Source: Nonomuraea aurantiaca
Lineage (GTDB): Bacteria; Actinomycetota; Actinomycetes; Streptosporangiales; Streptosporangiaceae
Direction of reading: 5' to 3'
DNA: 64,000 bases
Assembly (NCBI RefSeq): GCF_020215705.1
Contig: NZ_JAIWNB010000024.1
Coordinates: forward strand, 1,495-65,494
Positions within the stretch are counted from its first letter, which is position 1. Every line of letters begins with the position of its first letter. The position numbers were made by a program, and so were the translations under genes. The notes under the pieces were generated by a model. The model saw only the letters and a program-made list of their open reading frames with translations. It was not told the origin of the DNA and did no database searches. Of the stretch, positions 50,331-58,470 are shown piece by piece.

Positions 50331-50610
50331 CAAGCTGACCGACGACGAGCTGACGCTCGTCAAGTCGTTCCGCGATGGAAGCGGACTTGACGGTGCCGCA
50401 TCCGCTGGCTAAGGCCGCGCTGCGGACGGGGAGGAGATCACGTATATCAAGCGGCTGCGACGTCTCGGGAGGCTGTCCGTTGAGCGCGAGCGGTCCGGCT
50501 ACGAAGGACTGAAGCTATGGTTCCGGGAGGATTACAAGGAGCCGGTTGTGCTCCAGACCAAGCCAACGATCCGGCTTTCATGGGACGCGAAGGCCCTTGA
50601 TGATTGGTAG
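50323..50610 (+). pseudogene. ORF interrupted by one in-frame stop
   Basis: From GTG 50323 the frame gives VKIKLTDDELTLVKSFRDGS and more up to a TAA at 50410-50412. It then continues in the same frame with GEEITYIKRLRRLGRLSVER and YEGLKLWFREDYKEPVVLQT to TAG 50608-50610. Without the stop it would be a 95-residue charged protein. The family is not recognised. The interruption suggests recent inactivation. From 50611 to 50786 nothing is seen. Confidence 0.45.
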
Positions 50611-50786
50611 CCATCGGTGCAGGTGGCGAGTTGAGCGTAGTGCAAGGTTTCGTCCGCAGAGGTGGTGTACAGCGGCCGATACAGCAAGACCGTCTTAGAG
50701 GATCACCCTCCACCGACTCGTACCACCATCTGAGCAAGGCGAGATTCCGCTGACTAGGCGTCCGCCCTTGCCTACGAACCGGGTGG

Positions 50787-51242
50787 TCAGGTGTCGTACA
50801 AGCCGTCCCAGGGTTCGTAAAAGCCGATGCCGTTCGGGTAGAACTCGGCGTGTTCTTCGCCTTCGAAGGTCTCTATGACGAGGCCGTACAGGATGTCGTT
50901 GCACGTGTGCTGGAAAGGTCGGATGGCGATGTCGCCGAACCGGAGGCCGGGAAGGGCGCTGAGCCACTCTTGCAGTCGCTCTTGTGCGGTGTCGACGGCC
51001 GTTCGGTGGTCGTCGTCGGTGCCGGTTTGTTCGACGCGGGTGTCGAGGTGATGGCCGGCGGCGTCGAAGGTGTGCAGGACGGCGGACCAGCGTTTGTGTG
51101 CTGGCCAGTCTTCAGTGTGCGTGTAGCCCTGTGGGAAGGCGGCTATGACAGAGCCGAAGAACTGCCCGCCGTGCCAGTGGCCGATTGTGTCGGTGTGGTA
51201 GTCGGGCTCGTAGACGATGGGAATGACCTCGGGGACTGACAT
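50787..51242 (-). CDS. hypothetical protein
   Basis: The 151-residue acidic protein is read from ATG 51242 (MSVPEVIPIVYEPDYHTD); the frame extends to 51272. It shows GGQFFGSVIAAFPQGYTHTE and GEEHAEFYPNGIGFYEPWDG. It has no signal peptide or membrane segment and is not recognised. It is the last of three minus-strand small genes divergent from the GntR regulator at 51969, and may belong to the same unit. Confidence 0.65.
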   Translation of the reverse strand: MSVPEVIPIVYEPDYHTDTIGHWHGGQFFGSVIAAFPQGYTHTEDWPAHKRWSAVLHTFDAAGHHLDTRVEQTGTDDDHRTAVDTAQERLQEWLSALPGLRFGDIAIRPFQHTCNDILYGLVIETFEGEEHAEFYPNGIGFYEPWDGLYDT

Positions 51243-51365
51243 GGGCCGGAGAGTAGCCGTCGGGTACGACAAACAGCTTCCACTTCGCTTCCATCCCAGA
51301 CCAGCCGAACGCGCCGAGATTGCTCAGCAGATGTGCGGCGTTCCACCCGCGTTGAGCGCACCGAG

Positions 51366-51659
51366 TCAGCGCGCCTGGCCGCTCAGGATCCTCAACCAAA
51401 GATCGTCGGCTGCGCGGGCGGACACCCAGGTGCTTTCCACGATGCCAGCTGGAGCCCGGTCTGAGATTCGCCGGACGAACCATAGCCCGCCTGCCGTACA
51501 CAGCTCGAAGATCGGAAGCCGGCAGCTGCACGTGTACTGGCGCACCCGTATTCGATGCGCGCGTGGTCGGCTGGGCTCCCAGTCCACCGGCTTGGCGTGA
51601 GCGTGCGGAGCTGCCACGTGCACCCCGTGGCAATCGGCGAGGGGCATCGAGGTGGCCAC
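51366..51659 (-). CDS. small conserved-looking hypothetical protein
   Basis: The 97-residue product starts at GTG 51659, 4 bp after the stop of the 51664-51873 gene. It has a structured core (VRQYTCSCRLPIFELCTAGG, LWFVRRISDRAPAGIVESTW) with a C-x-C and a third Cys that might bind metal. The tail is DDLWLRILSGQAR. I recall similar small proteins near short GntR genes in actinomycetes but cannot name a family. Confidence 0.6.
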   Translation of the reverse strand: MATSMPLADCHGVHVAAPHAHAKPVDWEPSRPRAHRIRVRQYTCSCRLPIFELCTAGGLWFVRRISDRAPAGIVESTWVSARAADDLWLRILSGQAR

Positions 51660-51663
51660 CGCT

Positions 51664-51873
51664 TCACTGCCGGGGGTGCTGGGCGTGGAGGAGCGCCACG
51701 AACGCCACCACGTCGTCGGCGCTCACCGTCTGCTGAAGACCCGCGTCGATCTCGGCGTTGCGGAGCTGGACGCCGCGCCTGGTCGCGTAGAACACGCCGG
51801 CGTCGCTGCGGAAGAACGACCAGCCGGGGAACGTGGCACGAAGCGCGTCAAGGTCATAGCCGAGTGTCGCCAT
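51664..51873 (-). CDS. small hypothetical protein divergent from GntR gene
   Basis: The 69-residue protein starts at ATG 51873. It reads LGYDLDALRATFPGWSFFRS then DAGVFYATRRGVQLRNAEID and ends with an amphipathic helix (VSADDVVAFVALLHAQHP). It lies 95 bp from the divergent GntR start, so the two probably share an operator. The function is unknown. Confidence 0.7.
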   Translation of the reverse strand: MATLGYDLDALRATFPGWSFFRSDAGVFYATRRGVQLRNAEIDAGLQQTVSADDVVAFVALLHAQHPRQ

Positions 51874-51968
51874 GCCTCAACACTAAGCATGCGCCACATG
51901 GTTGTCTATAGGCGTCTACGGTGCCATCCGGTAAACGATGGTAGTTCACAGTTTTCTACAGTTGCATC

Positions 51969-52223
51969 GTGATCGAGTTCCGTGAGGATCAGCCAAGATG
52001 GCAGCAGGCTGCACAGGTGATCCGCGAACGCATTGCAGCAGGTGTCTACCGCCCCGGCTCACGCGTGCCGAGCGAGAACGATCTCATGCAGGAGTTCGGC
52101 ATCGCTCGGATGACCGCCCACAAGGCGATGAGAGCCCTCCGCGAAGAGGGGGCCATCTATACCGTCCGCGGCATGGGTAGCTTCGTCAGCCCACCCGACA
52201 CCAGTAGCCCCTCCAAGGCGTAG
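51969..52223 (+). CDS. short GntR-family regulator (DNA-binding domain only)
   Basis: The 84-residue protein is a nearly bare GntR winged helix: QVIRERIAAGVYRPGSRVPS, ENDLMQEFGIARMTAHKAMR, ALREEGAIYTVRGMGSFVSP. There is no ligand-binding domain, as in plasmid-type Kor/HTH regulators of actinomycete mobile elements. The start is GTG 51969. It is divergent from the small genes at 51.3-51.9 kb. A truncated relative lies at 9382-9486. Confidence 0.88.
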   Translation: MIEFREDQPRWQQAAQVIRERIAAGVYRPGSRVPSENDLMQEFGIARMTAHKAMRALREEGAIYTVRGMGSFVSPPDTSSPSKA

Positions 52224-52677
52224 GCCATGGCGCCAAGCCGACAGCCCAGCGTGGCGACAGCGACGCAGGAGGCCGAACATCACCGCGACTCCAGCGATAG
52301 ACATTCTGCGAAGAAGGCCCAGGCGTCGACAGAAGTGATTCACTTTCTCGGACGGACGCCAACGCGCGGTGCTCAGCATCGACCTGGTCCTAATCGACCG
52401 TCCAAGAACAGGCGGGTTTAGGCGAGAGCATTCCCGCCCTCTCCAAGAGCTTCCGCCGAGCGGATCACGTGGGCGTAGACCTGGAAGGTGATCCAGGGAC
52501 CTGAACCGCTGGGCCGGGCTCGCGACGGCTTATACCGGGACGCCTGTATGCCCACGTGGAACGGCGTAGGTACCCCTAGCTATACCCCCATTGGGGCGTA
52601 CATGGGAGCGACCGAGAGAGCCCCTGACTGATGTGCTGATCACTGTCAGTCAAGCGCATCTCTCGGGAGAAAATGAA
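52224..52677. other. intergenic region ahead of the CPBP gene
   Basis: No gene is recognised. TGACTGA (52625-52631) and TCAGTCA (52646-52652) form a spaced inverted repeat that may be an operator for the CPBP gene. A GGGAG ribosome-binding site precedes ATG 52678. Confidence 0.45.
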
Positions 52678-53607
52678 ATGTCAGTCGACAGCCAGCGGGG
52701 CATCGAGCGTCATCCGAGTCAGACCGGGCTAAGGGGTTTCATCCGTCGCCGTCCGCTGCTCAGTTTCTTCGTACTGGCGAATCTGATGAGCTGGCTCGCC
52801 TGGGCGCCCTACATTCTCTCGGCGACCGGCCTAGGGGTTTTAGATTTCACATTCCCCTCGCTGCTCGGGACCACGCAGTTCGCCGGTGTTCTCCCGGGCG
52901 CCTATCTCGGGCCGATCTTCGCCGCGTTCATCGTGACCGCGATCGCGGACGGCCGGGCAGGTCTTCGTCGGTGGGTCGGGCGGATGCTGAAGTGGCGGGT
53001 CAGCTGGGTCTGGTACCTCGGGACCGCCGTCGGCGTTCCCGCCGCCATCATCGTCGCCGGTCTCGCGGTGTCCAACGAAGACATCCACATGCCGCCCGTC
53101 GCCGTGCTGGTGGCCTACCTGCCGAGCCTGCTGCTCCAGATGGTCACCACTGGTCTGGCGGAAGAGCCCGGTTGGCGGGACTTCGCCCTGCCCCGCCTGC
53201 AGCGCAAGTTCGGCCCGCTGGGCGGCACTCTCATTCTCGGCCCGCTGTGGGGCTTCTGGCACGTGCCGCTGTTCCTGAGTGAGTGGGGCGGGTGGCCGAA
53301 CGTCACCTGGCTGACGGTCGGCGAGTTCGTCGCCTTCGCCAGTGTCTTCAGCGTGATCGTCACCTGGGTGTTCAACCGGACCGGTCAGAGCCTGCCCCTG
53401 GTCATGCTGCTGCACGTCAGCGTCAACAACTTCATGTCGCTCGCCTACTCGGACATGTTCCCGTCGATCGCCACCGCGGAGCAGACGTCCCATGTCACCC
53501 TGATCGCCAGCAGCACGGTAGCGATCATCATTCTCGTCGCGACCCGCGGCCGCCTCGGTTACCGCAAGGCCGAGGAATCCACGCCGGAGGTCGCTCATCA
53601 GAACTGA
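52678..53607 (+). CDS. CPBP-family intramembrane metalloprotease
   Basis: The 309-residue polytopic membrane protein has the three Abi/CPBP motifs: EEPGWRDFALP (E-E-x-x-x-R), FWHVPLFLSE (F-x-x-x-H family) and HVSVNNFMSL (H-x-x-x-N). These form the metal site of a Rce1-like protease. ATG 52678 is chosen for its GGGAG site; the frame extends to 52591. In bacteria these proteins often act in bacteriocin self-immunity or signalling, but no peptide gene is visible beside it. Confidence 0.9.
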   Translation: MSVDSQRGIERHPSQTGLRGFIRRRPLLSFFVLANLMSWLAWAPYILSATGLGVLDFTFPSLLGTTQFAGVLPGAYLGPIFAAFIVTAIADGRAGLRRWVGRMLKWRVSWVWYLGTAVGVPAAIIVAGLAVSNEDIHMPPVAVLVAYLPSLLLQMVTTGLAEEPGWRDFALPRLQRKFGPLGGTLILGPLWGFWHVPLFLSEWGGWPNVTWLTVGEFVAFASVFSVIVTWVFNRTGQSLPLVMLLHVSVNNFMSLAYSDMFPSIATAEQTSHVTLIASSTVAIIILVATRGRLGYRKAEESTPEVAHQN

Positions 53608-53892
53608 ACGACCAGAAGAGCGAGAGCGCGGGCGTGGGACCGGAAAGCCGTCCCGCGCCCGCTGTGCGTCTTGGCCTGGCCACCGCTTCGGTTACGGAAC
53701 GTCCCCCCGGTGGTCCACGATGCCGACGGCCACCTGAGCCACTGAGAGGACCACCTCGCCCTTGGGCAGCTTGCTGTACGGGGACCGCGCATCCGCTCCG
53801 CCGATGTAGACGCAGAATCGCTCATGCGCTCTCTCCTTGGTAGCTGTCGATGATGGCGGCGTTGGTCGGGAATGTCGCGCCGACCCCTGGGA
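53608..53892. other. intergenic region with a possible gene scrap
   Basis: On the minus strand about 53694-53830 reads YIGGADARSPYSKLPKGEVV then LSVAQVAVGIVDHRGDVP and a stop. It looks protein-like but has no start and no recognised family. Nothing else is seen. Confidence 0.35.
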
Positions 53893-54540
53893 TCAAGGGC
53901 GGGCAGAGCTGTCCGGTGAGTCCGTAGCGGTCCCGGCGAGGGTGGCGAGTTCGCCGCGCTTGCCGTACCAGGCGCTCCAGGCGGCGATCAGGCAGAGCGT
54001 GCCGACCAGCAGGACGGTCGACAGTCCGGTCATCACGTCTACGGGGAGCAGGTAGATGAGCGGGATGCGGATCAGTGACTCGGCGAGCAGGGCCAGCGCC
54101 CAGGTCACGGTCATCACGAGATAGACGCGCCGGAAGGCCGGGTCCGCCTGGTACAGCACCCGCCAGCGGGCCGCCGTCTTCTCGTCCTCGGCGCCGAAGC
54201 GGATGGCCAGCGCGAACGCGGCCGGCCTGCCGATCAGGCAGGTGGCCATCAGGACGGCGGCGATCGCGAACGTGCTGACGGACTTGATGGCCAGCATGAA
54301 CCGCTCGTCGCCGGTGAAGAAGGCCAGCACCAGGCCGATGCCGAAGACCAGGCCGGTGAAGGCGGCGAAGCCGTCCAGCCTGCGCTCGCGGAGGGCGATG
54401 TAGGCGGTGCGGGCTAGGCCGACCGCGGTGGCGGTCAGCAGCGCGGTGTACTCGCTCACGTGGAACGCGCGCAGCAGGTAGTACGCGGCGATGGGCGGTG
54501 CCACATCGGCCAGGATCGTCTTGACGAAGCCGCCCTTCAT
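53893..54540 (-). CDS. VC0807-like membrane protein
   Basis: The 215-residue protein has about five to six membrane helices (IAAYYLLRAFHVSEYTALLT, AFTGLVFGIGLVLAFFTGDE, LSTVLLVGTLCLIAAWSAW). The pattern resembles VC0807-family proteins of unknown function. It starts at ATG 54540 behind GGAGAGGACC. It is divergent from a TetR regulator whose probable operators lie between them. Confidence 0.8.
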   Translation of the reverse strand: MKGGFVKTILADVAPPIAAYYLLRAFHVSEYTALLTATAVGLARTAYIALRERRLDGFAAFTGLVFGIGLVLAFFTGDERFMLAIKSVSTFAIAAVLMATCLIGRPAAFALAIRFGAEDEKTAARWRVLYQADPAFRRVYLVMTVTWALALLAESLIRIPLIYLLPVDVMTGLSTVLLVGTLCLIAAWSAWYGKRGELATLAGTATDSPDSSARP

Positions 54541-54570
54541 GACCAGGTCCTCTCCATAGCGGTGCTCCTT

Positions 54571-54634
54571 ATCGCGAAGAATTTCGCTTCAAGATAAGCC
54601 CTCGGGGAGGGCTAACGCAAGGAACTTCGCGTTA
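54571..54634. promoter_or_regulatory. paired palindromic operators for the TetR regulator
   Basis: Site 1 around 54573-54587 (CGCGAAGAATTTCGC) and site 2 at 54613-54634 (TAACGC-n10-GCGTTA, whose reverse complement contains CGCGAAG) share CGCGAAG(A/T). They fill the gap between the VC0807-like gene and tetR, placing each near one start codon. Confidence 0.6.
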
Positions 54635-54644
54635 AAGTGAAGGC

Positions 54645-55199
54645 ATGCAACAGGCACGAAGGCCGGGAGGCCGAAGCGCGCGCGTCCGCCAGCAGGTCCA
54701 CGAAGCGGTCCTCGACCTCCTGTCAGAACAGGACTGGCACAGCCTGTCGATCCCCCAGATCGCCGAGCGTTCGGGCGTCCACCAGGCCACCGTCTACCGC
54801 CGCTGGGGGACGCTGGAGGCACTGGTCGACGACGTGGTGATGGAACGGCTGTCGCAGGAGTCGCCGGTGCCCGACACGGGGTCGCTGCGCGGCGACCTGG
54901 AGGCCTACGCGGTCCAGCTGGCGGCGGACGTGGCCGGGCCGCTCGGCCCCCTGTACGTACGCGCCGCGCAGATCAGCACCCGAACCCAAGAGCACCAGAC
55001 CTACCTGGTCGACCGGGCCGTCCAACTGCAGGACATGCTGGAGCGGGCGGCCAAGCGCGGGGAGGGCTCTCCCGACCTGCTGGAGTTCATGGAAGTGATC
55101 ATCGCGCCGGTCTACTACCACGCGATGTTCTTCAACCGCCCCATCGGCCCCGACCACGCCCGCACCCTCGTGGACCGCCTGCTGCGCCTCAGGAAGTGA
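54645..55199 (+). CDS. TetR-family transcriptional regulator
   Basis: The 184-residue product has the HTH VRQQVHEAVLDLLSEQDWHS, LSIPQIAERSGVHQATVYRR and a TetR_C_16-like C-terminal domain (YLVDRAVQLQDMLERAAKRG). The start is ATG 54645. It is divergent from the VC0807-like membrane gene, which it probably represses. From 55200 to 55384 no gene is seen. Confidence 0.92.
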   Translation: MQQARRPGGRSARVRQQVHEAVLDLLSEQDWHSLSIPQIAERSGVHQATVYRRWGTLEALVDDVVMERLSQESPVPDTGSLRGDLEAYAVQLAADVAGPLGPLYVRAAQISTRTQEHQTYLVDRAVQLQDMLERAAKRGEGSPDLLEFMEVIIAPVYYHAMFFNRPIGPDHARTLVDRLLRLRK

Positions 55200-55384
55200 C
55201 CTGCCGCTCGGCGGATGACCGGGGCGGCGGCCCCGGCACTCCCAGGACGGCATTACCTCGCCGACAGGGGCGATACCTGTCCCTCGTGCGGGGGATGGCG
55301 GAGATCGCTCCGCTCGGCGATTACTTTCGGCGAGCGAAAATCCAGGATTAAGGGCGTAAGCACCCCTCGCCAAGGAGCCTCCAG

Positions 55385-55993
55385 ATGAACCCCCGCATCG
55401 CCTTCGTCGCCGCCCCACTGCTCACCTTCGCCTACGGTGTGATCCGCATTCTTGACGGGCTCGACGGCAGCCGTGGCCCCGGCCTTGCCTGGACCACCGG
55501 GCATCTGGCCTTCATCGCGGCAATGGGGCTGTTCGTGTACATCTTCTCGCAGATGCGCCGGATGGCGGGAGGGGACGCGCTGTCCACCGTGATCGCAGTG
55601 GTCGCCACCGCCGGCGCTCTCGCTCTGACCACGCAGTTCACCATCGACGTCGTGGCTGGACTGCTGTCCGCCGACAACTTGAGCATGAGCCTTCTCAGCC
55701 GTGAGATCCGCGACACCCCGGGGATCACCTTCGCCGCCTACGACGTCGGCCCGTACCTGTTCTATGTCGGCCAGTTCGCGCTGGTCGTCCGGCTCGCCGT
55801 CATGCGCCGGATCAAGGGGTGGACGCCCCTTCTGGTCCTGTGCGACCTCATCATGCCGAACATCGACAAGGACCTCATCCCGCTCGGCGCCATCCTCCTG
55901 CTCGTCTCCTTCGCCTCCATCTCCCACCGAGCCCCCTCGACCGACTCCCGTTCGGTCCCCTCGACCGCCAAGCCCACCCCGACCCTGGTATGA
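55385..55993 (+). CDS. polytopic membrane protein of unknown function
   Basis: The 202-residue protein has about five membrane helices, beginning RIAFVAAPLLTFAYGVIRIL and including AFIAAMGLFVYIFSQMRR and LIPLGAILLLVSFASIS. AAGGAG precedes ATG 55385. The tail is Ser/Pro-rich and cytosolic. It ends 46 bp before the NarL-type response regulator. The family is not recognised. Confidence 0.75.
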   Translation: MNPRIAFVAAPLLTFAYGVIRILDGLDGSRGPGLAWTTGHLAFIAAMGLFVYIFSQMRRMAGGDALSTVIAVVATAGALALTTQFTIDVVAGLLSADNLSMSLLSREIRDTPGITFAAYDVGPYLFYVGQFALVVRLAVMRRIKGWTPLLVLCDLIMPNIDKDLIPLGAILLLVSFASISHRAPSTDSRSVPSTAKPTPTLV

Positions 55994-56039
55994 GGAAGAT
56001 CGGCGACCGGCAGGTCCACCTGGCGGTAGCGTCTGAGGC

Positions 56040-56696
56040 GTGATCAAGGTGCTGCTCGCCGACGACGAGGTCCTGGTCCGGGCGGGTGTGCGAGCCATCC
56101 TCGCCGCCGCCCCGGACATCGAGGTGGTCGCGGAGGCGGGCAACGGGCGCGAGGCGCTCGAACTCGCCCGCACGCACCGGCCGGACGTGGCCCTGCTCGA
56201 TATCCGGATGCCGCTGCTGGACGGCCTGAGCACGGCGGCCGAACTGCGCCGGGCGGCCCCGGATGTCGCGGTGGTGATGCTGACGACGTTCTCCGAAGAC
56301 GAGTACATCACCAGGGCACTGGACGGCGGGGCGAGCGGCTTCCTGCTCAAGTCGGGAGATCCGTACGAGCTGATGGCGGCCGTACGGGCCGTGCACGGCG
56401 GTGCGGCGTTCCTCTCGCCGCAGATCGCCCACCGGGTGATCCAGCAGGTGAGCGGCGGCCGGATGAGCCGGCAGGCGGCGGCCAAGGAGCGGATCGCGCT
56501 GCTCACGCCGCGCGAGCGGGAGGTGCTGGCGCTGGTCGGCGCCGGGTTGTCCAACGCGGAGATCGGCGGGCGGCTGTTCCTGGTGGAGGGGACGGTCAAG
56601 GCGTACGTGAGCGCCGTGCTGGGCCGCCTGGAGGTGAAGAACCGCGTCCAGGCGGCCGTGCTGGCGTACGAGGCCGGGCTGGTCCCGGGCGACTGA
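56040..56696 (+). CDS. NarL/LuxR-type response regulator
   Basis: The 218-residue product has a receiver domain (acidic DDE at the start, phospho-acceptor Asp in DVALLDIRMPLLDGLSTAA, Thr in VVMLTTFSEDEYI, Lys in GFLLKSGDPYE) and a C-terminal LuxR HTH (LTPREREVLALVGAGLSNAE, IGGRLFLVEGTVKAYVSAVL). The start is GTG 56040. Its probable partner is the HisKA_3 kinase at 58471, beyond the ABC exporter genes on the opposite strand. Confidence 0.93.
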   Translation: MIKVLLADDEVLVRAGVRAILAAAPDIEVVAEAGNGREALELARTHRPDVALLDIRMPLLDGLSTAAELRRAAPDVAVVMLTTFSEDEYITRALDGGASGFLLKSGDPYELMAAVRAVHGGAAFLSPQIAHRVIQQVSGGRMSRQAAAKERIALLTPREREVLALVGAGLSNAEIGGRLFLVEGTVKAYVSAVLGRLEVKNRVQAAVLAYEAGLVPGD

Positions 56697-56713
56697 TGGG
56701 GATCAGCCAGCGG

Positions 56714-57457
56714 TCAGGCGTCGCGTTCGCGCATCACCCACAGCCCGGCGGCGACCACCACGGCGGCCCACGCGGTGAGTACGAGGCCGGATGCCGCCTC
56801 TCCCGCGATGAAGCGCTCCCCGACGGGCATGGGCGTGTAGGCGGCGAGCGTGTTGAGGAACTCGGCGTTCAGCGAGGTGGCGAGTCCCTGCAGGCCGATC
56901 GGGAGCACGTACAGCAGGGCGAACAGCATCGTGAGGGCCCCGGCCGATCGGCGGATCAGCGTGCCGAGCCCGAGGGCCAGCACGGCGACGAGCGCCAGGT
57001 ACGCCGCTATGGCCAGGATTCGGCCGGTCACCTGCCCGGCGTCGAATTCCCAGTACCTCCGCAGCACCGGCGCGCTGGCCGCCACGCCGAGGACGGAGAC
57101 GAGCCCGCCGGCCAGGAACGTCGTGGCGCCCACGACGGCCACCTTGGCCAGCACCAGCCGGGTGCGGGAGGGCGTGCAGGCCAGCGTGACCATGATGCTG
57201 CGGGTGGCGTACTCGCTGGTCACCGCCAGCATGCCGAGCGATCCGAAGATGAGCTGCACCCAGTCCAGGCCCTCGACGACCGACGACACCGGCTCGACCG
57301 GTAGGCCATGTTTGCGCAGAAAGACGGCCGTGTCCTTCGCCTCCAGCGCCGCCACCAGCAGCATCGTCAGGAGCGCGCCGCCGGCGAACCACCAGGTGGA
57401 GCGGACGGAGCGGAGCTTCAGCCACTCGGCGGCGGCCGCGCGGGCCAGGGCGTTCAT
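56714..57457 (-). CDS. ABC-2-type transporter permease
   Basis: The 247-residue product has six membrane helices, with AEWLKLRSVRSTWWFAGGAL at the N terminus (the usual A-E-W-x-K-L-R-S-V-R-S-T motif) and ending VVVAAGLWVMRERDA. It starts at ATG 57457, overlapping the ATPase stop (ATGA). With that ATPase it forms a DrrAB-like exporter. Confidence 0.93.
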   Translation of the reverse strand: MNALARAAAAEWLKLRSVRSTWWFAGGALLTMLLVAALEAKDTAVFLRKHGLPVEPVSSVVEGLDWVQLIFGSLGMLAVTSEYATRSIMVTLACTPSRTRLVLAKVAVVGATTFLAGGLVSVLGVAASAPVLRRYWEFDAGQVTGRILAIAAYLALVAVLALGLGTLIRRSAGALTMLFALLYVLPIGLQGLATSLNAEFLNTLAAYTPMPVGERFIAGEAASGLVLTAWAAVVVAAGLWVMRERDA

Positions 57458-58338
57458 GCGGAGGCTCCGAACTCCGTGCTGTCGGCGGTCAGCCGCATGT
57501 ACGACTCCTCCAGCGAGGACTCGACGGCACGCAGCTCGTAGAGCGGCAATCCCAGCTCGTACGCCTGCCGGCCGATCTGCTCGGTGGTGTGGCCGCTGAC
57601 GGTCAGCTCGTCCGGGCCGGTCCAGCGCGCGGCGGGCAGGACGTCGGCCAGCGGTCGCAGCCGCGGTCCGCGTACCCGCACCTCCGAGCCGGCGACCAGG
57701 CGCTCCATCGGCTCGTCGGCGATCAGCCGGCCCTTGCCGAGGACGATCAGCCGGTCGGCGGTGCGCTCCATCTCGCTCATCAGATGGGAGGAGACGAAGA
57801 CCGTACGGCCCTCGGCGGCGAGCGATCTGAGCAGTGTGCGGATCCAGCGGACCCCGTCGGGGTCGAGGCCGTTGACCGGCTCGTCCAGCATCAGCACCTC
57901 GGGATCGCCGAGCAGCGCGCCCGCGATGCCGAGCCGCTGGCTCATGCCCAGGGAGTACGTACCGGCGCGGCGTCGGGCTCCCTCCGCCATCCCGGTGAGG
58001 GCGAGCACCTCCTCGACCCTGGAGGAGGGCAGGCCCTGGCTCACGGTCATGGCCCGCAGGTGGTCCCGGCCGCTGCGGGCGGGGTGGACGGCCTTGGCGT
58101 CCAGCAGGGCGCCGATGGTACGCAGCGGACGGTCGAGGTCCGCGTACGGGCGGCCGCCGATCAGGGCGGTGCCTGAGGTGGGGGAGTCCAGGCCCATGAT
58201 CATGCGCATGGTGGTCGACTTTCCGGCGCCGTTCGGGCCGAGGAAGCCGGTGACCGTGCCGGGGGTGAGCTCCAGGGTGAGATCGTCGACGGCGGTCTTG
58301 TCGCCGTAACGTTTGGTCAGTCCGTGCAGGGTGATCAT
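57454..58338 (-). CDS. ABC transporter ATP-binding protein (DrrA-like)
   Basis: The 294-residue ATPase has Walker A GFLGPNGAGKSTTMRMIMGL, a divergent signature TYSLGMSQRLGIAGALLGDP and Walker B EVLMLDEPVNGLDPDGVRW. ATG 58338 and ATG 58341 are adjacent; AGGAG upstream better fits 58338. The frame continuing to 59811 is antisense to the kinase and not coding. It is coupled to the permease. Confidence 0.94.
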   Translation of the reverse strand: MITLHGLTKRYGDKTAVDDLTLELTPGTVTGFLGPNGAGKSTTMRMIMGLDSPTSGTALIGGRPYADLDRPLRTIGALLDAKAVHPARSGRDHLRAMTVSQGLPSSRVEEVLALTGMAEGARRRAGTYSLGMSQRLGIAGALLGDPEVLMLDEPVNGLDPDGVRWIRTLLRSLAAEGRTVFVSSHLMSEMERTADRLIVLGKGRLIADEPMERLVAGSEVRVRGPRLRPLADVLPAARWTGPDELTVSGHTTEQIGRQAYELGLPLYELRAVESSLEESYMRLTADSTEFGASA

Positions 58339-58470
58339 CATCAGGCTCCTTTGCCGACAGGGTCTCGACCATAGGAATCCGGGGATGGCCGGGATCATGC
58401 ACGATCGGCAGCGGATGCCCCTTACTTTCGTCAGGTGTCGCGGTGCGCGGCGTCGCGTAGCGTGATCGCC

